Positions 24,223-32,603 of a stretch of DNA of 64,000 nt are shown here, in pieces; position 1 is the stretch's first letter, and each line of letters opens with the position of its first letter. The stretch spans positions 62,001 to 126,000 of the forward strand of contig NZ_JAODTZ010000014.1 of NCBI RefSeq assembly GCF_025399795.1. Direction: 5' to 3'. A program made the position numbers and the translations under genes. This DNA comes from Streptomyces rhizosphaerihabitans (lineage in GTDB: Bacteria > Actinomycetota > Actinomycetes > Streptomycetales > Streptomycetaceae). The notes beneath the pieces were generated by a model. That model was not told the DNA's origin. It was given only the letters and a program-made list of their open reading frames with translations, and did no database searches.

Positions 24223-26127
24223 GTGTCCAGCCCGTACTTCCCCGACTCCGCACCTCCCCTTCCGGAGCCCGAGATCAGGCGGCTGGACGGTGTCGTGCGC
24301 GAGGTCGCGGTGCCGCCGATCGCGGGCCGGGTGACGCACGGCTCCCTCGCGGACATCCCGTTCGACAACGCGGCCGCCGCCCCGCTGGAGCCGGTCCTCA
24401 GCCGGAAGACGCCGGACGGCGACGGCTGGACGGACGTGACCGCCGCCGAGTTCGCCGAGCAGGTCCTGGCGGTGGCCAAGGGGCTGATCGCGGAGGGGCT
24501 GGTGCCGGGCGACCGGATCGCCATCATGTCCCGGACGACGTACGAGTGGACCCTCCTCGACTTCGCCGCCTGGGCCGCGGGCCTGGTCACCGTGCCCGTC
24601 TACCCGACCTCCTCCGTCTTCCAGACCCGCTGGATCCTCCAGGACTCGGGGGCCGTCGCGCTCGCCGTGGAGTCCGTCGCGCAGGCCGCGTCGCTCGGGC
24701 CCGAGCGGGAGCACATCCCCGATCTGCGGCACATGTGGGTCTTCGAGAAGGGTCATGTGGAGCGCCTCGCGGAACTCGGCCGCGATGTCCCGGACCAGGA
24801 AGTCGCCGTACGGCGTGGGGTGCTGGGCCCGGACACGCTCGCCACCCTCATCTACACGTCGGGCACCACAGGCCGCCCCAAGGGCTGCGTCCTGACCCAC
24901 GGCAACTTCTTCGCCGAGGTCGACAACGCCGTGGAACTGCTCTACCCGATCTTCAAGGCCCGCACCCAGGAGCCCGCCTCCACCCTTCTCTTCCTCCCCC
25001 TCTCGCATGTCTTCGGCCGCATGGTGGCCGTGGCCTGTCTGCGCGCGCGGGTGAAACTCGGCCACGCCCCGAGCCTGCAGACCGACGAACTCCTCGCGGA
25101 CCTGGCCTCGTTCAGACCGACCTTCCTGCTCGCCATCCCGTACGTCCTGGAGAAGGTCTTCAACACCGGCCGCGCCACGGCCGAACGGATGGGCCGCGGT
25201 TCGTCCTTCGACCGGGCGGCGCGGATCGCCCAGAAGTACGGCGAGGCCGTCGAGGCCAAGCAGCACGGCACCGGTCCCGGTCCCGGCCGGGCCCTGCGCG
25301 CGGCCCGGGCCCTCTACGACCCCCTGGTCTACCGCCGTATCCGCAACGCCCTCGGCGGCAGGGTCCGGCACGCCATCTGCGGCGGCTCCCCGCTCGGCCG
25401 CCGGCTCGCCGCCTTCTACGCCGGTGCCGGAATCGAGATCTTCGAGGGGTACGGCCTGACGGAGACCACGGCCGCCGCGACCGTCACACCCCCGCACAAG
25501 CCGCGCCTCGGCACGGTGGGCCGGCCCCTGCCCGGTACCCGGGTGCGGATCGCCGCCGACGGAGAGGTGCTGCTGTGCGGCGGACAGGTCTTCCGCGGCT
25601 ACTGGGACCCGCACGCGGGCGGGGTCGTCGACGCGGCGCCGGACGGCTGGTTCGCGACCGGAGACATCGGCGAACTGGACGCGGACGGCTACCTCGCCAT
25701 CACCGGCCGGAAGAAGGAGATCCTGATCACCGCGGGCGGCAAGAACGTCGCCCCGGCGCCTCTGCAGGACTGGCTCCGCTCCCATCCGCTGATCGCCCAG
25801 TGCATGGTCCTGGGCGACCGGCGCCCGTTCGTCTCCGCCCTTTTCACCCTCGATCCCGAGGGCATCACCCACTGGCGCCGGATGAACGGCAGGCACCCGG
25901 TTCCTGCCGAACTCGTCATGGACGACCCCGAGTTGCTGGCCATCCTGCAACGTGCCGTCGACGAGGCCAACAAACTCGTCTCGCGCCCCGAATCCATCCG
26001 TCGTTTCACCGTCCTGCCCGTCGACTTCACCGAGGAGTCCGGTCATCTGACGCCCTCGATGAAGCTGAGGCGCGCGGCGATCGAGAAGGACTTCAGCAGG
26101 GAGATAGAGGCCCTGTACGCGACGTAG
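24223..26127 (+). CDS. Long-chain acyl-CoA synthetase, FadD15-like AMP-forming ligase
   Basis: This ~634-residue adenylate-forming enzyme activates fatty acids to acyl-CoA. The ATP loop is YTSGTTGRPKGCVLTH near residue 210. GYGLTETTAAATV carries the A5 motif, GWFATGDIGELDADGYL the A7 motif, and GRKKEILITAGGKNVAP the hinge and A8 region. The length and the 40-residue insertion before the A5 motif fit the bacterial FadD15/long-chain type. The start is GTG 24223 behind AAGGAG; the longer in-frame start at 24103 encodes a Pro-rich leader with no homology. It is divergent from the MaoC-like hydratase. Confidence 0.93.
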   Translation: MSSPYFPDSAPPLPEPEIRRLDGVVREVAVPPIAGRVTHGSLADIPFDNAAAAPLEPVLSRKTPDGDGWTDVTAAEFAEQVLAVAKGLIAEGLVPGDRIAIMSRTTYEWTLLDFAAWAAGLVTVPVYPTSSVFQTRWILQDSGAVALAVESVAQAASLGPEREHIPDLRHMWVFEKGHVERLAELGRDVPDQEVAVRRGVLGPDTLATLIYTSGTTGRPKGCVLTHGNFFAEVDNAVELLYPIFKARTQEPASTLLFLPLSHVFGRMVAVACLRARVKLGHAPSLQTDELLADLASFRPTFLLAIPYVLEKVFNTGRATAERMGRGSSFDRAARIAQKYGEAVEAKQHGTGPGPGRALRAARALYDPLVYRRIRNALGGRVRHAICGGSPLGRRLAAFYAGAGIEIFEGYGLTETTAAATVTPPHKPRLGTVGRPLPGTRVRIAADGEVLLCGGQVFRGYWDPHAGGVVDAAPDGWFATGDIGELDADGYLAITGRKKEILITAGGKNVAPAPLQDWLRSHPLIAQCMVLGDRRPFVSALFTLDPEGITHWRRMNGRHPVPAELVMDDPELLAILQRAVDEANKLVSRPESIRRFTVLPVDFTEESGHLTPSMKLRRAAIEKDFSREIEALYAT

Positions 26128-26225
26128 CCGAGAGAGGCGGCACCCTTGACCTGCTCTGCTCCGCCCTGCTCAGTTCCGCCTTGCCCTGCCCTGCCCTGTC
26201 GTGGACTCCCTCGTCTTGTCGTGCC

Positions 26226-26549
26226 CTAGCCGACCCCGGCCATGCGCAGGGCCGCCGTCGTGGCCGCGGCTCCCAGGACGACCAGCACGAACGGGGCCCT
26301 TCGCCAGGCCAGTGCGCCGCCCGCCAGTACCCCGGCGGGCCGGGCCCATCCCGCGAATCCGCGGGCCTCGGTGAGCGCGCCCGTGGCGAGCAGCGCGACA
26401 AGGAGGACCACCGCTCCCGCGGACAGCAACCTCCGCACCCGGGCGGAGAGTTCGACCCGGCCGTGCAGCAGCGGCCCGGTCAGCCGGAAGACGTACGTCC
26501 CGAGGGCGAGGGCGAGGACGGCGGCCAGGGCCGGTGCCGTGCCGCTCAT
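26226..26549 (-). CDS. AzlD-family branched-chain amino acid transport subunit
   Basis: The 107-residue product consists of three to four short hydrophobic helices (ALAAVLALALGTYVFRLTGPLL first, then AGAVVLLVALLATGAL). This matches AzlD, the small partner of AzlC in exporters of branched-chain amino acids and azaleucine. The ATG at 26549 overlaps the stop of azlC (ATGA), so the two subunits are translationally coupled. The XRE-cupin regulator upstream on the opposite strand completes a common actinobacterial arrangement. Confidence 0.88.
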   Translation of the reverse strand: MSGTAPALAAVLALALGTYVFRLTGPLLHGRVELSARVRRLLSAGAVVLLVALLATGALTEARGFAGWARPAGVLAGGALAWRRAPFVLVVLGAAATTAALRMAGVG

Positions 26550-27247
26550 GCCGTCCGCCCGCCCAGGAGCAGCAGTCCGGTGAGGGCCATCAGTACGGGC
26601 ACCCCCACCGGGACGAAGGGCGTCAGTGCCAGGGCCGCGGCGGCTCCGGCGAGCGCGGCGCGTCGTACGCCGGTGTCCCCGCGCAGTGCGGGCAGGACCA
26701 GTGCCACGAGCACCGCGGGAAACGCGGCGTCGAGTCCGTAGCGTCCGGTGTCGCCCAGCGCGCTCCCGGCGAGGGCGCCGAGCAGGACGCACAGGTTCCA
26801 GGACGCGTAGAGGCCGAGCCCCGAGATCCAGAAGGCGGCCCGGCGGCGGGCGGGGTCCGGCTGGGCGAGGGTGAAGGCGACCGTCTCGTCGGTCACGAGG
26901 TGGGCGCCGATCCAGCGGGTGAAGCGGCCTCGCCCGATGACGTCGGCGACCGCGAGACTGAAGGCCGCCGTGCGGGTGTTGAGCAGCAGTCCGGTGGCCG
27001 CCGCGGCGAACGGCCCGCCCCCGGCGAGGAGTATGCCGACGGCGCTGAACTGGGCGGAGCCCGCGTACACCAGCAGCGACATCACCACCGGCAGCCAGAC
27101 CGGGAGCCCGCCCGCGACGGCGATGGCCCCGAAGGAGACGCCGACGACCCCGCCGGCCAGACAGACGAGGGCCACGTCCCGCAGCAGACGCGAGTCATGC
27201 GTCAGGAGTGGTGTTCGGAGCGGCGGTGTTCGGAACGGCGAACGCAT
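26546..27247 (-). CDS. AzlC-family branched-chain amino acid permease
   Basis: The ~233-residue protein has about seven hydrophobic helices and AzlC family landmarks: GVVGVSFGAIAVAGG near the start, YAGSAQFSAVGILLAGG in the middle, and TDETVAFTLAQ before the last third. It probably exports branched-chain amino acids with AzlD. ATG 27247 has no Shine-Dalgarno and an AT-rich stretch lies just before it, so a leaderless transcript is possible; a TTG at 27268 would also be in frame. The divergent XRE-cupin gene starts 69 bases away across a likely shared operator. Confidence 0.88.
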   Translation of the reverse strand: MRSPFRTPPLRTPLLTHDSRLLRDVALVCLAGGVVGVSFGAIAVAGGLPVWLPVVMSLLVYAGSAQFSAVGILLAGGGPFAAAATGLLLNTRTAAFSLAVADVIGRGRFTRWIGAHLVTDETVAFTLAQPDPARRRAAFWISGLGLYASWNLCVLLGALAGSALGDTGRYGLDAAFPAVLVALVLPALRGDTGVRRAALAGAAAALALTPFVPVGVPVLMALTGLLLLGGRTA

Positions 27248-27286
27248 GTTTTCTACAATGAACAGCAAGCGCCATGTTCGTCAAGG

Positions 27287-27296
27287 CGAACGTTCG
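27287..27296. promoter_or_regulatory. CGAACGTTCG palindrome between azlC and the XRE-cupin gene
   Basis: A perfect 10-base palindrome lies in the short divergent intergenic region. GAAC and GTTC half-sites occur nearby (ATGAACAGC at about 27259 and ATGTTCGTC at 27274). It is the best candidate for autoregulatory binding by the XRE-cupin protein. Confidence 0.5.
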
Positions 27297-27315
27297 GACC
27301 GATGGAGAGAACGAC

Positions 27316-27894
27316 ATGACCGATGACGGCACCGGTGTCCCTCCGGCCCGCCTGCCTCTCGACTGGATCGCCGCCTCCTTGCGCCGTGAACGCGCGCGGG
27401 CCGGCCTCTCCCTGTCCGAGCTGGCCAAACGTGCCGGGATCGCGAAGTCCACGCTGTCCCAGCTGGAGGCGGCGAGCGGCAATCCGAGCATGGAGACGCT
27501 GTGGGCGCTGGGTGTCGCGCTGGGCGTACCGTTCAGCGCGCTGGTCGAGCCGCCGAGCCCGGCGGTCCAGGTGATCCGTGCGGGGGAGGGGCCGACGGTC
27601 CACTCGGAGCAGGCGGCCTACGCGGCGACGCTGCTCTCCGCGAGTCCGCCGGGAGCCCGGCGCGACATCTACCACCTGCGGGTGGAGCCGGGCGCGGCGC
27701 GCGCATCCGAAGCGCACATTCCCGGGAGCGTCGAGCATCTGATCGTGGGCGCGGGGCGGCTGAAGGCGGGCCCGCGCGGTGAGGCGGTCGAGCTCGGCCC
27801 CGGTGACTACATGGCGTACCGGGGCGATGTGCCGCACGCGTACGAGGCGCTGGAACCCGGGACGACGTTCGTGCTCGTGATGCAACACGTGTGA
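27316..27894 (+). CDS. XRE-family regulator with C-terminal cupin domain
   Basis: This 192-residue protein has an N-terminal HTH_3 (LRRERARAGLSLSELAKRAGIAKSTLSQLE over residues ~20-50) and a C-terminal cupin barrel from about residue 95 (the metal-site-like SEAHIPGSVEHLIV and the closing GDVPHAYEA). The ATG 27316 is preceded by GGAGAG. Proteins of this layout sense a small molecule in the cupin and regulate a divergent transporter. Here that is AzlCD, so the ligand could be a branched-chain amino acid or analogue. Confidence 0.9.
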   Translation: MTDDGTGVPPARLPLDWIAASLRRERARAGLSLSELAKRAGIAKSTLSQLEAASGNPSMETLWALGVALGVPFSALVEPPSPAVQVIRAGEGPTVHSEQAAYAATLLSASPPGARRDIYHLRVEPGAARASEAHIPGSVEHLIVGAGRLKAGPRGEAVELGPGDYMAYRGDVPHAYEALEPGTTFVLVMQHV

Positions 27895-27948
27895 AGCGCG
27901 GATGCTGTGACGGGAGGCGCGAAGGCGGGCGGGGCGCCGGGAAAAGGC

Positions 27949-27981
27949 AGGAGCCCCGCGACCGGCTGACGCGGGGCTCCT
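27949..27981. terminator. Bidirectional terminator between the XRE-cupin and cold-shock genes
   Basis: AGGAGCCCCGCG (27949-27960) pairs perfectly with CGCGGGGCTCCT (27970-27981) around a nine-base loop. It serves both converging genes. Confidence 0.9.
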
Positions 27982-28034
27982 TGGGTACTGCTATCCGTTC
28001 CGGATCAAAGCATTGGGCTCATGGAGCCGAAGGC

Positions 28035-28238
28035 TTAGAGCGGGGTGACGTTCTCCGCCTGCGGGCCCTTCGGACCCTGCGTGACGTCGAAGGAAACCGA
28101 CTGGTTCTCTTCGAGAGAGCGGAATCCGCTCGCGTTGATCGCGGAGTAGTGGACGAAGACGTCCGGGCCGCCGCCTTCCTGGGCAATGAAACCAAAGCCC
28201 TTTTCGGCGTTGAACCACTTCACGGTTCCGGTAGCCAT
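28035..28238 (-). CDS. Cold-shock protein (CspA family)
   Basis: This 67-residue OB-fold protein carries both nucleic-acid-binding motifs, KGFGFIAQEG (RNP1) and VFVHYSAI (RNP2). It binds single-stranded RNA or DNA and acts as an RNA chaperone. The ATG at 28238 has a very strong AAGGAGGG site. Streptomyces carries several such genes and most are constitutive, so cold induction cannot be assumed. The upstream stretch to about 28400 has a hairpin that could belong to a long leader. Confidence 0.96.
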   Translation of the reverse strand: MATGTVKWFNAEKGFGFIAQEGGGPDVFVHYSAINASGFRSLEENQSVSFDVTQGPKGPQAENVTPL

Positions 28239-28318
28239 AAGCCCTCCTTGGGCCCAAAGGGTTGCCCTGCTCCAGAACCTGCGATTGTGTAAACAACTGC
28301 ATACGTCTGAAAACGACG

Positions 28319-28349
28319 AGAGCCCGCGGTCACATGCTCCGCAGGCTCT
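28319..28349 (-). ncRNA. Hairpin in the candidate cold-shock gene leader
   Basis: AGAGCCCGCGG (28319-28329) and CCGCAGGCTCT (28339-28349) form an 11-bp stem with one mismatch over a nine-base loop, 80-110 bases upstream of the cold-shock ATG. It could be part of a structured 5' leader. The rest of 28239-28581 holds the divergent promoters of that gene and of mqnA and no other gene. Confidence 0.4.
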
Positions 28350-28581
28350 GTACTGCAAGGGAAACCAAACTGCAACTTGCGGCGAGCCTAGCACGCAGGC
28401 AGCCGAAAGCAATAGAGGCAAAGATCACGTCATTCGGAAGGGTGGCCCGTGCGGGCGAGGGGTCTGACGTGCGTTGACTTCGTGGTGTCACAACAGTTGA
28501 CACGAGGGGTCCGGATGGTTTCCACCAGCACACGCCGACCCTGAAGCCTGGACCGCAGCGCACGGGGTCTAGCCTCGCGAT

Positions 28582-29430
28582 GTGGACAATTCTCGCACCC
28601 GGCCGCGCGTCGGCCACATCCAGTTCCTGAACTGCCTGCCCCTGTACTGGGGGCTCGCGAGAACGGGCACGCTCCTCGACTTCGAGCTCACCAAGGACAC
28701 CCCGGAGAAGCTCAGCGAGCAGCTGGTGCGGGGGGATCTCGACATCGGGCCCATCACGCTCGTCGAGTTCCTCAAGCACGCCGACGACCTTGTCGCTTTC
28801 CCCGACATCGCGGTCGGCTGCGACGGCCCCGTGATGTCCTGCGTGATCGTCTCGCAGGTTCCCCTCGACCAGCTGGACGGCGCCCGCGTCGCCCTCGGCT
28901 CGACCTCGCGCACCTCGGTGCGGCTCGCGCAGCTGCTGCTGGCCGAGAAGGTCGGGGTCCAGCCCTCGTACTACACGTGCCCGCCCGATCTGAGCCTGAT
29001 GATGCAGGAGGCGGACGCCGCCGTCCTCATCGGCGACGCGGCGCTGCGCGCCAACCTGCTCGACGGACCGAAGTTCGGTCTCCAGGTGCACGATCTCGGC
29101 GCCCTGTGGAAGGAGTGGACGGGCCTGCCGTTCGTCTTCGCCGTGTGGGCGGCCCGGCGCGACTACCTGGAGCGCGAGCCGCTCGTCACCCGCAAGGTGC
29201 ACCAGGCCTTCCTCGCCTCCAGGGACCTCTCCCTCGACGAGGTCTCCAAGGTCGCCGAGCAGGCGGCCCGGTGGGAGGCCTTCGACGAGGCCGTCCTGGA
29301 GCAGTACTTCACGACGCTCGACTTCCGCTTCGGCGGCCCGCAACTGGAGGCCGTACGGGAGTTCGCGCGCCGGGTCGGCTCGACCACCGGGTTCCCGGCG
29401 GACGTGAACGTACGGCTCCTCCAGCCGTGA
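28582..29430 (+). CDS. mqnA: Chorismate dehydratase MqnA
   Basis: The 282-residue enzyme removes water from chorismate to give 3-[(1-carboxyvinyl)oxy]benzoate, the entry step of the futalosine menaquinone pathway. It has the two-lobed periplasmic-binding-protein fold, and the opening RVGHIQFLNCLPLYWGL with the later GLPFVFAVWAARR is typical of MqnA. The GTG start has no ribosome site, but TAGCCT lies about seven bases upstream, so the message is probably leaderless. Its product feeds MqnE, encoded 8 kb to the left. It stands alone here, so the pathway genes are split over the chromosome. Confidence 0.93.
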   Translation: MDNSRTRPRVGHIQFLNCLPLYWGLARTGTLLDFELTKDTPEKLSEQLVRGDLDIGPITLVEFLKHADDLVAFPDIAVGCDGPVMSCVIVSQVPLDQLDGARVALGSTSRTSVRLAQLLLAEKVGVQPSYYTCPPDLSLMMQEADAAVLIGDAALRANLLDGPKFGLQVHDLGALWKEWTGLPFVFAVWAARRDYLEREPLVTRKVHQAFLASRDLSLDEVSKVAEQAARWEAFDEAVLEQYFTTLDFRFGGPQLEAVREFARRVGSTTGFPADVNVRLLQP

Positions 29431-29549
29431 GGCGCCGGTCGTCACGAGTCTGACGGGCACGCGCCGGCAGATACGGGGCGACCGTCACGCGGCTCCGGGC
29501 GCGCACGGCACTACGCTGCTGGGCAGTGTGTACGGGGGAGGAGTGAGCC

Positions 29550-31415
29550 GTGAGTGCCATGCAGCCGCTCGGAGTCGACGAACCCACGGTCGTGGGGCCC
29601 TACCGGCTGCTCGGCCGGCTGGGGTCCGGCGGCATGGGACGCGTGTATCTGGGACGCAGCGCGGGCGGGCGTACGGTCGCGGTCAAGATCGTGCATCCGC
29701 ACTTCGCGCTCGACGAGGAGTTCCGCGCCCGGTTCCGCCGCGAGGTCGAGGCCGCGCGTCGGGTGGGCGGTGCCTGGACGGCCCCCGTCCTGGACGCGGA
29801 CCCCGAGGCACCGGTCCCCTGGGTCGCCACCGCCTACGCGGCCGGCCCCTCACTGACGGGCGCCGTCGCGGACGGCGGACCGCTGCCGGTCCACTCCGCG
29901 CGCGTTCTCGGGGCCGGTCTGGCCGAGGCGCTCACGGCGGTCCACGCGCTGGGCCTCGTCCACCGTGACGTCAAACCATCCAACGTGCTGCTCACCCTCG
30001 ACGGCCCGCTGCTGATCGACTTCGGCATCGCGCGGGCCACGGACGGCACCGCCTCCCTGACCTCGACGGGGGTCTCGGTCGGCTCCCCCGGCTACATGGC
30101 CCCCGAGCAGATCCTCGGCAAGGGCGTCACGGGAGCCGCGGACGTCTTCTCGCTCGGCGCGGTCATCGCGTACGCCGCCACCGGACAGCCCCCCTTCCCT
30201 GGCGACTCCTCCGCCTCCCTCCTCTACAAGGTGGTGCACGAGGAGCCGCGACTCGACTCCCTGGAAGGCGAGTTGCGCGAGCTGGTGGCGGCCTGCCTGG
30301 CCAAGTCGCCCGTGGCGCGGCCCACTCCGGACGAGGTGGCCGTCCGGCTTGCACCGCAGGGCGCCGCCGGGCTGGTGTCGGCGGGCTGGCTGCCGGGCTC
30401 CCTGGTCGAGCGGGTGAGCCGAAGTGCCGTACAGCTGCTGAATCTTGAGGCGACGGGGACCGCGGATTCCGCGCCCTCCGGGCCGGTGGGGTTCAGCAGC
30501 CCCTCGGTGGAGGCCGGCCCGGCCACCGGGAAGGGTGCCGGTTCCGGACCGGGCCCGTCCGGCGAGGTGGCGTCGGGGGATGCCGCCTTCGGCGAGGCGG
30601 CCGGGGTGCCGGGAACAAGCGGGGGCTTCGGGCCGCCCCCGCAGGGCTTCGGGCCGCCGCCTCGGATGCCCACGTACGTACCCGGTCAGCGCGAGAGCCG
30701 GGCCGCCGGGCCCCAGGACGCCGTCCACCGCGAAGGGGCGCCGCCGAAGGAGCAGCCGTACGACCGGCCGGGCAAGGTCTCCGTCAGCGTGGCGGCGACC
30801 TCCGCGCCCGGGGCCGACGGGCGGGGCCGCAGGATGAGTTGCACGGTCGCGCTGGCGGTCGCGGGAGCGCTGGCCGCGGTGACCGTGGGCTCGGCGTTCC
30901 TCTTCGACCTGCTGCCGGGCGGCGACGACCGGAGCAGCGCGTCGGGCGGCAGCCCGACGGCCAGGGCGAGCGAGACCCTTCCCGGCACGCGTCCGTCGAC
31001 GAGCGCGAGCGCCCCCGAACCGGGGCCGTCGGCGAGCACCCCGGACCCGGGCGAGCAGCAGTCCACGATCCCGGCCTCCTACCTCGGCACCTGGGAGGGC
31101 GACGGCCTCGCCCTCAACGGCACCCTCCCGATGGGCACCTTCCGCGTCACCGTCCACCAGGCCGCCGTGGGACAGGAGTTGGGCACCTTCCGGCAGACCG
31201 ACCAGATCGGTGGCATCTGCGACGACGTCCTCATCCTCAAGAAGGTCACGAAGAAGCAGCTCGTCGCCACGGGCGTGGCCGCGGAGTCCAACCGCGACGT
31301 CTGCACCAAGGGCCGGCACGAGGTCCGGCTGACTCCCGCCGGCAGCGTCCTCACCTACGACTCGGACAACGCCGAGGCGGGGGACCCGGTGGCCCGGATG
31401 ACGAAGGTCGGCTAG
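29550..31415 (+). CDS. Membrane Ser/Thr protein kinase (PknB-like, single TM)
   Basis: This 621-residue protein has an N-terminal Hanks-type kinase domain. The glycine loop is LGSGGMGRVYLG, the catalytic lysine lies in AVKIVHPH, the catalytic loop is VHRDVKPSNVL, the metal loop IDFGIAR, and APEQ follows. A Pro/Gly-rich juxtamembrane region of about 140 residues leads to one transmembrane helix (CTVALAVAGALAAVTVGSAFLF near residue 435) and an extracellular domain of ~130 residues that lacks PASTA repeats and is preceded by a Ser/Pro linker. GTG 29550 follows GGGGGAGGAG. The sensor domain is not recognised, so the signal is unknown. Confidence 0.93.
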   Translation: MSAMQPLGVDEPTVVGPYRLLGRLGSGGMGRVYLGRSAGGRTVAVKIVHPHFALDEEFRARFRREVEAARRVGGAWTAPVLDADPEAPVPWVATAYAAGPSLTGAVADGGPLPVHSARVLGAGLAEALTAVHALGLVHRDVKPSNVLLTLDGPLLIDFGIARATDGTASLTSTGVSVGSPGYMAPEQILGKGVTGAADVFSLGAVIAYAATGQPPFPGDSSASLLYKVVHEEPRLDSLEGELRELVAACLAKSPVARPTPDEVAVRLAPQGAAGLVSAGWLPGSLVERVSRSAVQLLNLEATGTADSAPSGPVGFSSPSVEAGPATGKGAGSGPGPSGEVASGDAAFGEAAGVPGTSGGFGPPPQGFGPPPRMPTYVPGQRESRAAGPQDAVHREGAPPKEQPYDRPGKVSVSVAATSAPGADGRGRRMSCTVALAVAGALAAVTVGSAFLFDLLPGGDDRSSASGGSPTARASETLPGTRPSTSASAPEPGPSASTPDPGEQQSTIPASYLGTWEGDGLALNGTLPMGTFRVTVHQAAVGQELGTFRQTDQIGGICDDVLILKKVTKKQLVATGVAAESNRDVCTKGRHEVRLTPAGSVLTYDSDNAEAGDPVARMTKVG

Positions 31416-31431
31416 TGCCCCGCACAGCCCC

Positions 31432-31459
31432 GTGGCCGCCGTCCTGGGACGGCGGCCAC
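31432..31459. terminator. Bidirectional terminator after the kinase gene
   Basis: GTGGCCGCCGTCC (31432-31444) pairs perfectly with GGACGGCGGCCAC (31447-31459). The central TG leaves a very small loop, so the inner pairs probably open. It serves the convergent kinase and CU044_5270-like genes. Confidence 0.85.
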
Positions 31460-31505
31460 GAAGACCGGTCGGCAGCGGTGGGTCTCAGCCTGTGGCGGCG
31501 GGACC

Positions 31506-32603
31506 TCAGCCCTTCTGTCCGGGCGTCTGCTTCATGCCGTCGACGATCGCGCGCTTGGTGATGGCGCTGATGCCGCGGACGGTGCCGGGCTTGATGACGA
31601 CGCCGTCCTGGGTGACCGACTTGACCTGCACGGTCCGCTCGCCGAGGAAGCCGTGGGTCTTCTTGTCGAAGATCCACTCCTCGCGTTCGCCGCTGGTCTC
31701 GTCCAGCCGCGCCACCGCGACGCCCGAGCGGCCGAGCGCGTCCTTGGCGTCGTTCACCACGACCACGCCCGGGATCTTCGCGGCGGCCTTGAACAGGGCC
31801 GAGTAGAGCTTCGCGGGCGGGTAGCTCTCGCCGAGCAGGTCACCGATCGTGGTGAACGCCTCCTGGTCGGGGGTGTTGCCCTGCGTCGAGGTCTCCTTGT
31901 AGATCAGCTTCAGCAGCTCGTCGGGGTCGGTGGTCAGCCGGGCCAGGAAGTCGTACGACGGGTGGTTCAGGCCGGCCTCGGGGGTGTTGCCCTGCTCGTC
32001 GGGCAGGCTCAGCGTCTCGCCATCGGAGCTGTCGTTGACGGCCGCGTCGATCAGCCAGCCCTTGGTGCCGTCGGCGGACTGCCAGACCTGGCGCCGGTGC
32101 AGCGCGTAGCTGACGAGGCTGCCCTTGCCGCCGTCCGTCTTCACGAAGGTGCCGGAACCCTGGGACTCGGTGTAGACGTACTGACCGGGCTCGACCGTGG
32201 GGTGGGTCTCCTCGGCCGCCGCCAGTGAGACCTGGTCGATCAGCTGCGGCAGGCCCTTGGTGGTCGTGGCGCCGACGGGGATGACCGCCGCGGGTCCGGT
32301 GGCGAGACCATCGCTGTGCACGCCGCTGTCGATCAGCAGCGTTCCGGCGACGACCGCGGCGGTCAGCGCCATCGCGGGCAGCACGAAAGCCGGGCGCAGC
32401 AGGCGGAGTCCTCGGGGCTTCGGCAGGGCGGGGGCGGCCTTCGTGGTGCTCGCGTCCCGCTGGGTGTCCTGCTGGATGTGGGCCATCAAACGCTCCTTGT
32501 GGAACTGGTGACGGCCCGCCGGGAGATCGCGCGCAGTCTGCGGGAGGAGAGGCGTGCTCTCCTCCCACTCGGCCGGACTCTGCCGGGACTGGGTCGCTTT
32601 CAT
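31506..32603 (-). CDS. CU044_5270-family membrane-anchored protein
   Basis: The 365-residue protein has a cytoplasmic N-terminal part with the family-typical LPAGRHQFHKERLMAHI, one transmembrane helix (FVLPAMALTAAVVAGTLLI near residue 75), and a large extracytoplasmic domain ending with VTQDGVVIKPGTVRGIS. Such proteins occur next to ECF sigma factors in actinobacteria and may act as anti-sigma-like or envelope-sensing partners; a function has not been shown as far as I know. ATG 32603 overlaps the sigma gene stop by ATGA and follows GGAAGGAAA, so the pair is translationally coupled. Confidence 0.86.
   Translation of the reverse strand: MKATQSRQSPAEWEESTPLLPQTARDLPAGRHQFHKERLMAHIQQDTQRDASTTKAAPALPKPRGLRLLRPAFVLPAMALTAAVVAGTLLIDSGVHSDGLATGPAAVIPVGATTTKGLPQLIDQVSLAAAEETHPTVEPGQYVYTESQGSGTFVKTDGGKGSLVSYALHRRQVWQSADGTKGWLIDAAVNDSSDGETLSLPDEQGNTPEAGLNHPSYDFLARLTTDPDELLKLIYKETSTQGNTPDQEAFTTIGDLLGESYPPAKLYSALFKAAAKIPGVVVVNDAKDALGRSGVAVARLDETSGEREEWIFDKKTHGFLGERTVQVKSVTQDGVVIKPGTVRGISAITKRAIVDGMKQTPGQKG

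Noticed and set aside
23763..26741. Long plus-strand open frame of about 990 codons overlapping FadD in another frame
   Set aside because: FadD has all adenylate-forming motifs in its own frame; the alternative product is Arg/Pro-rich without domains.
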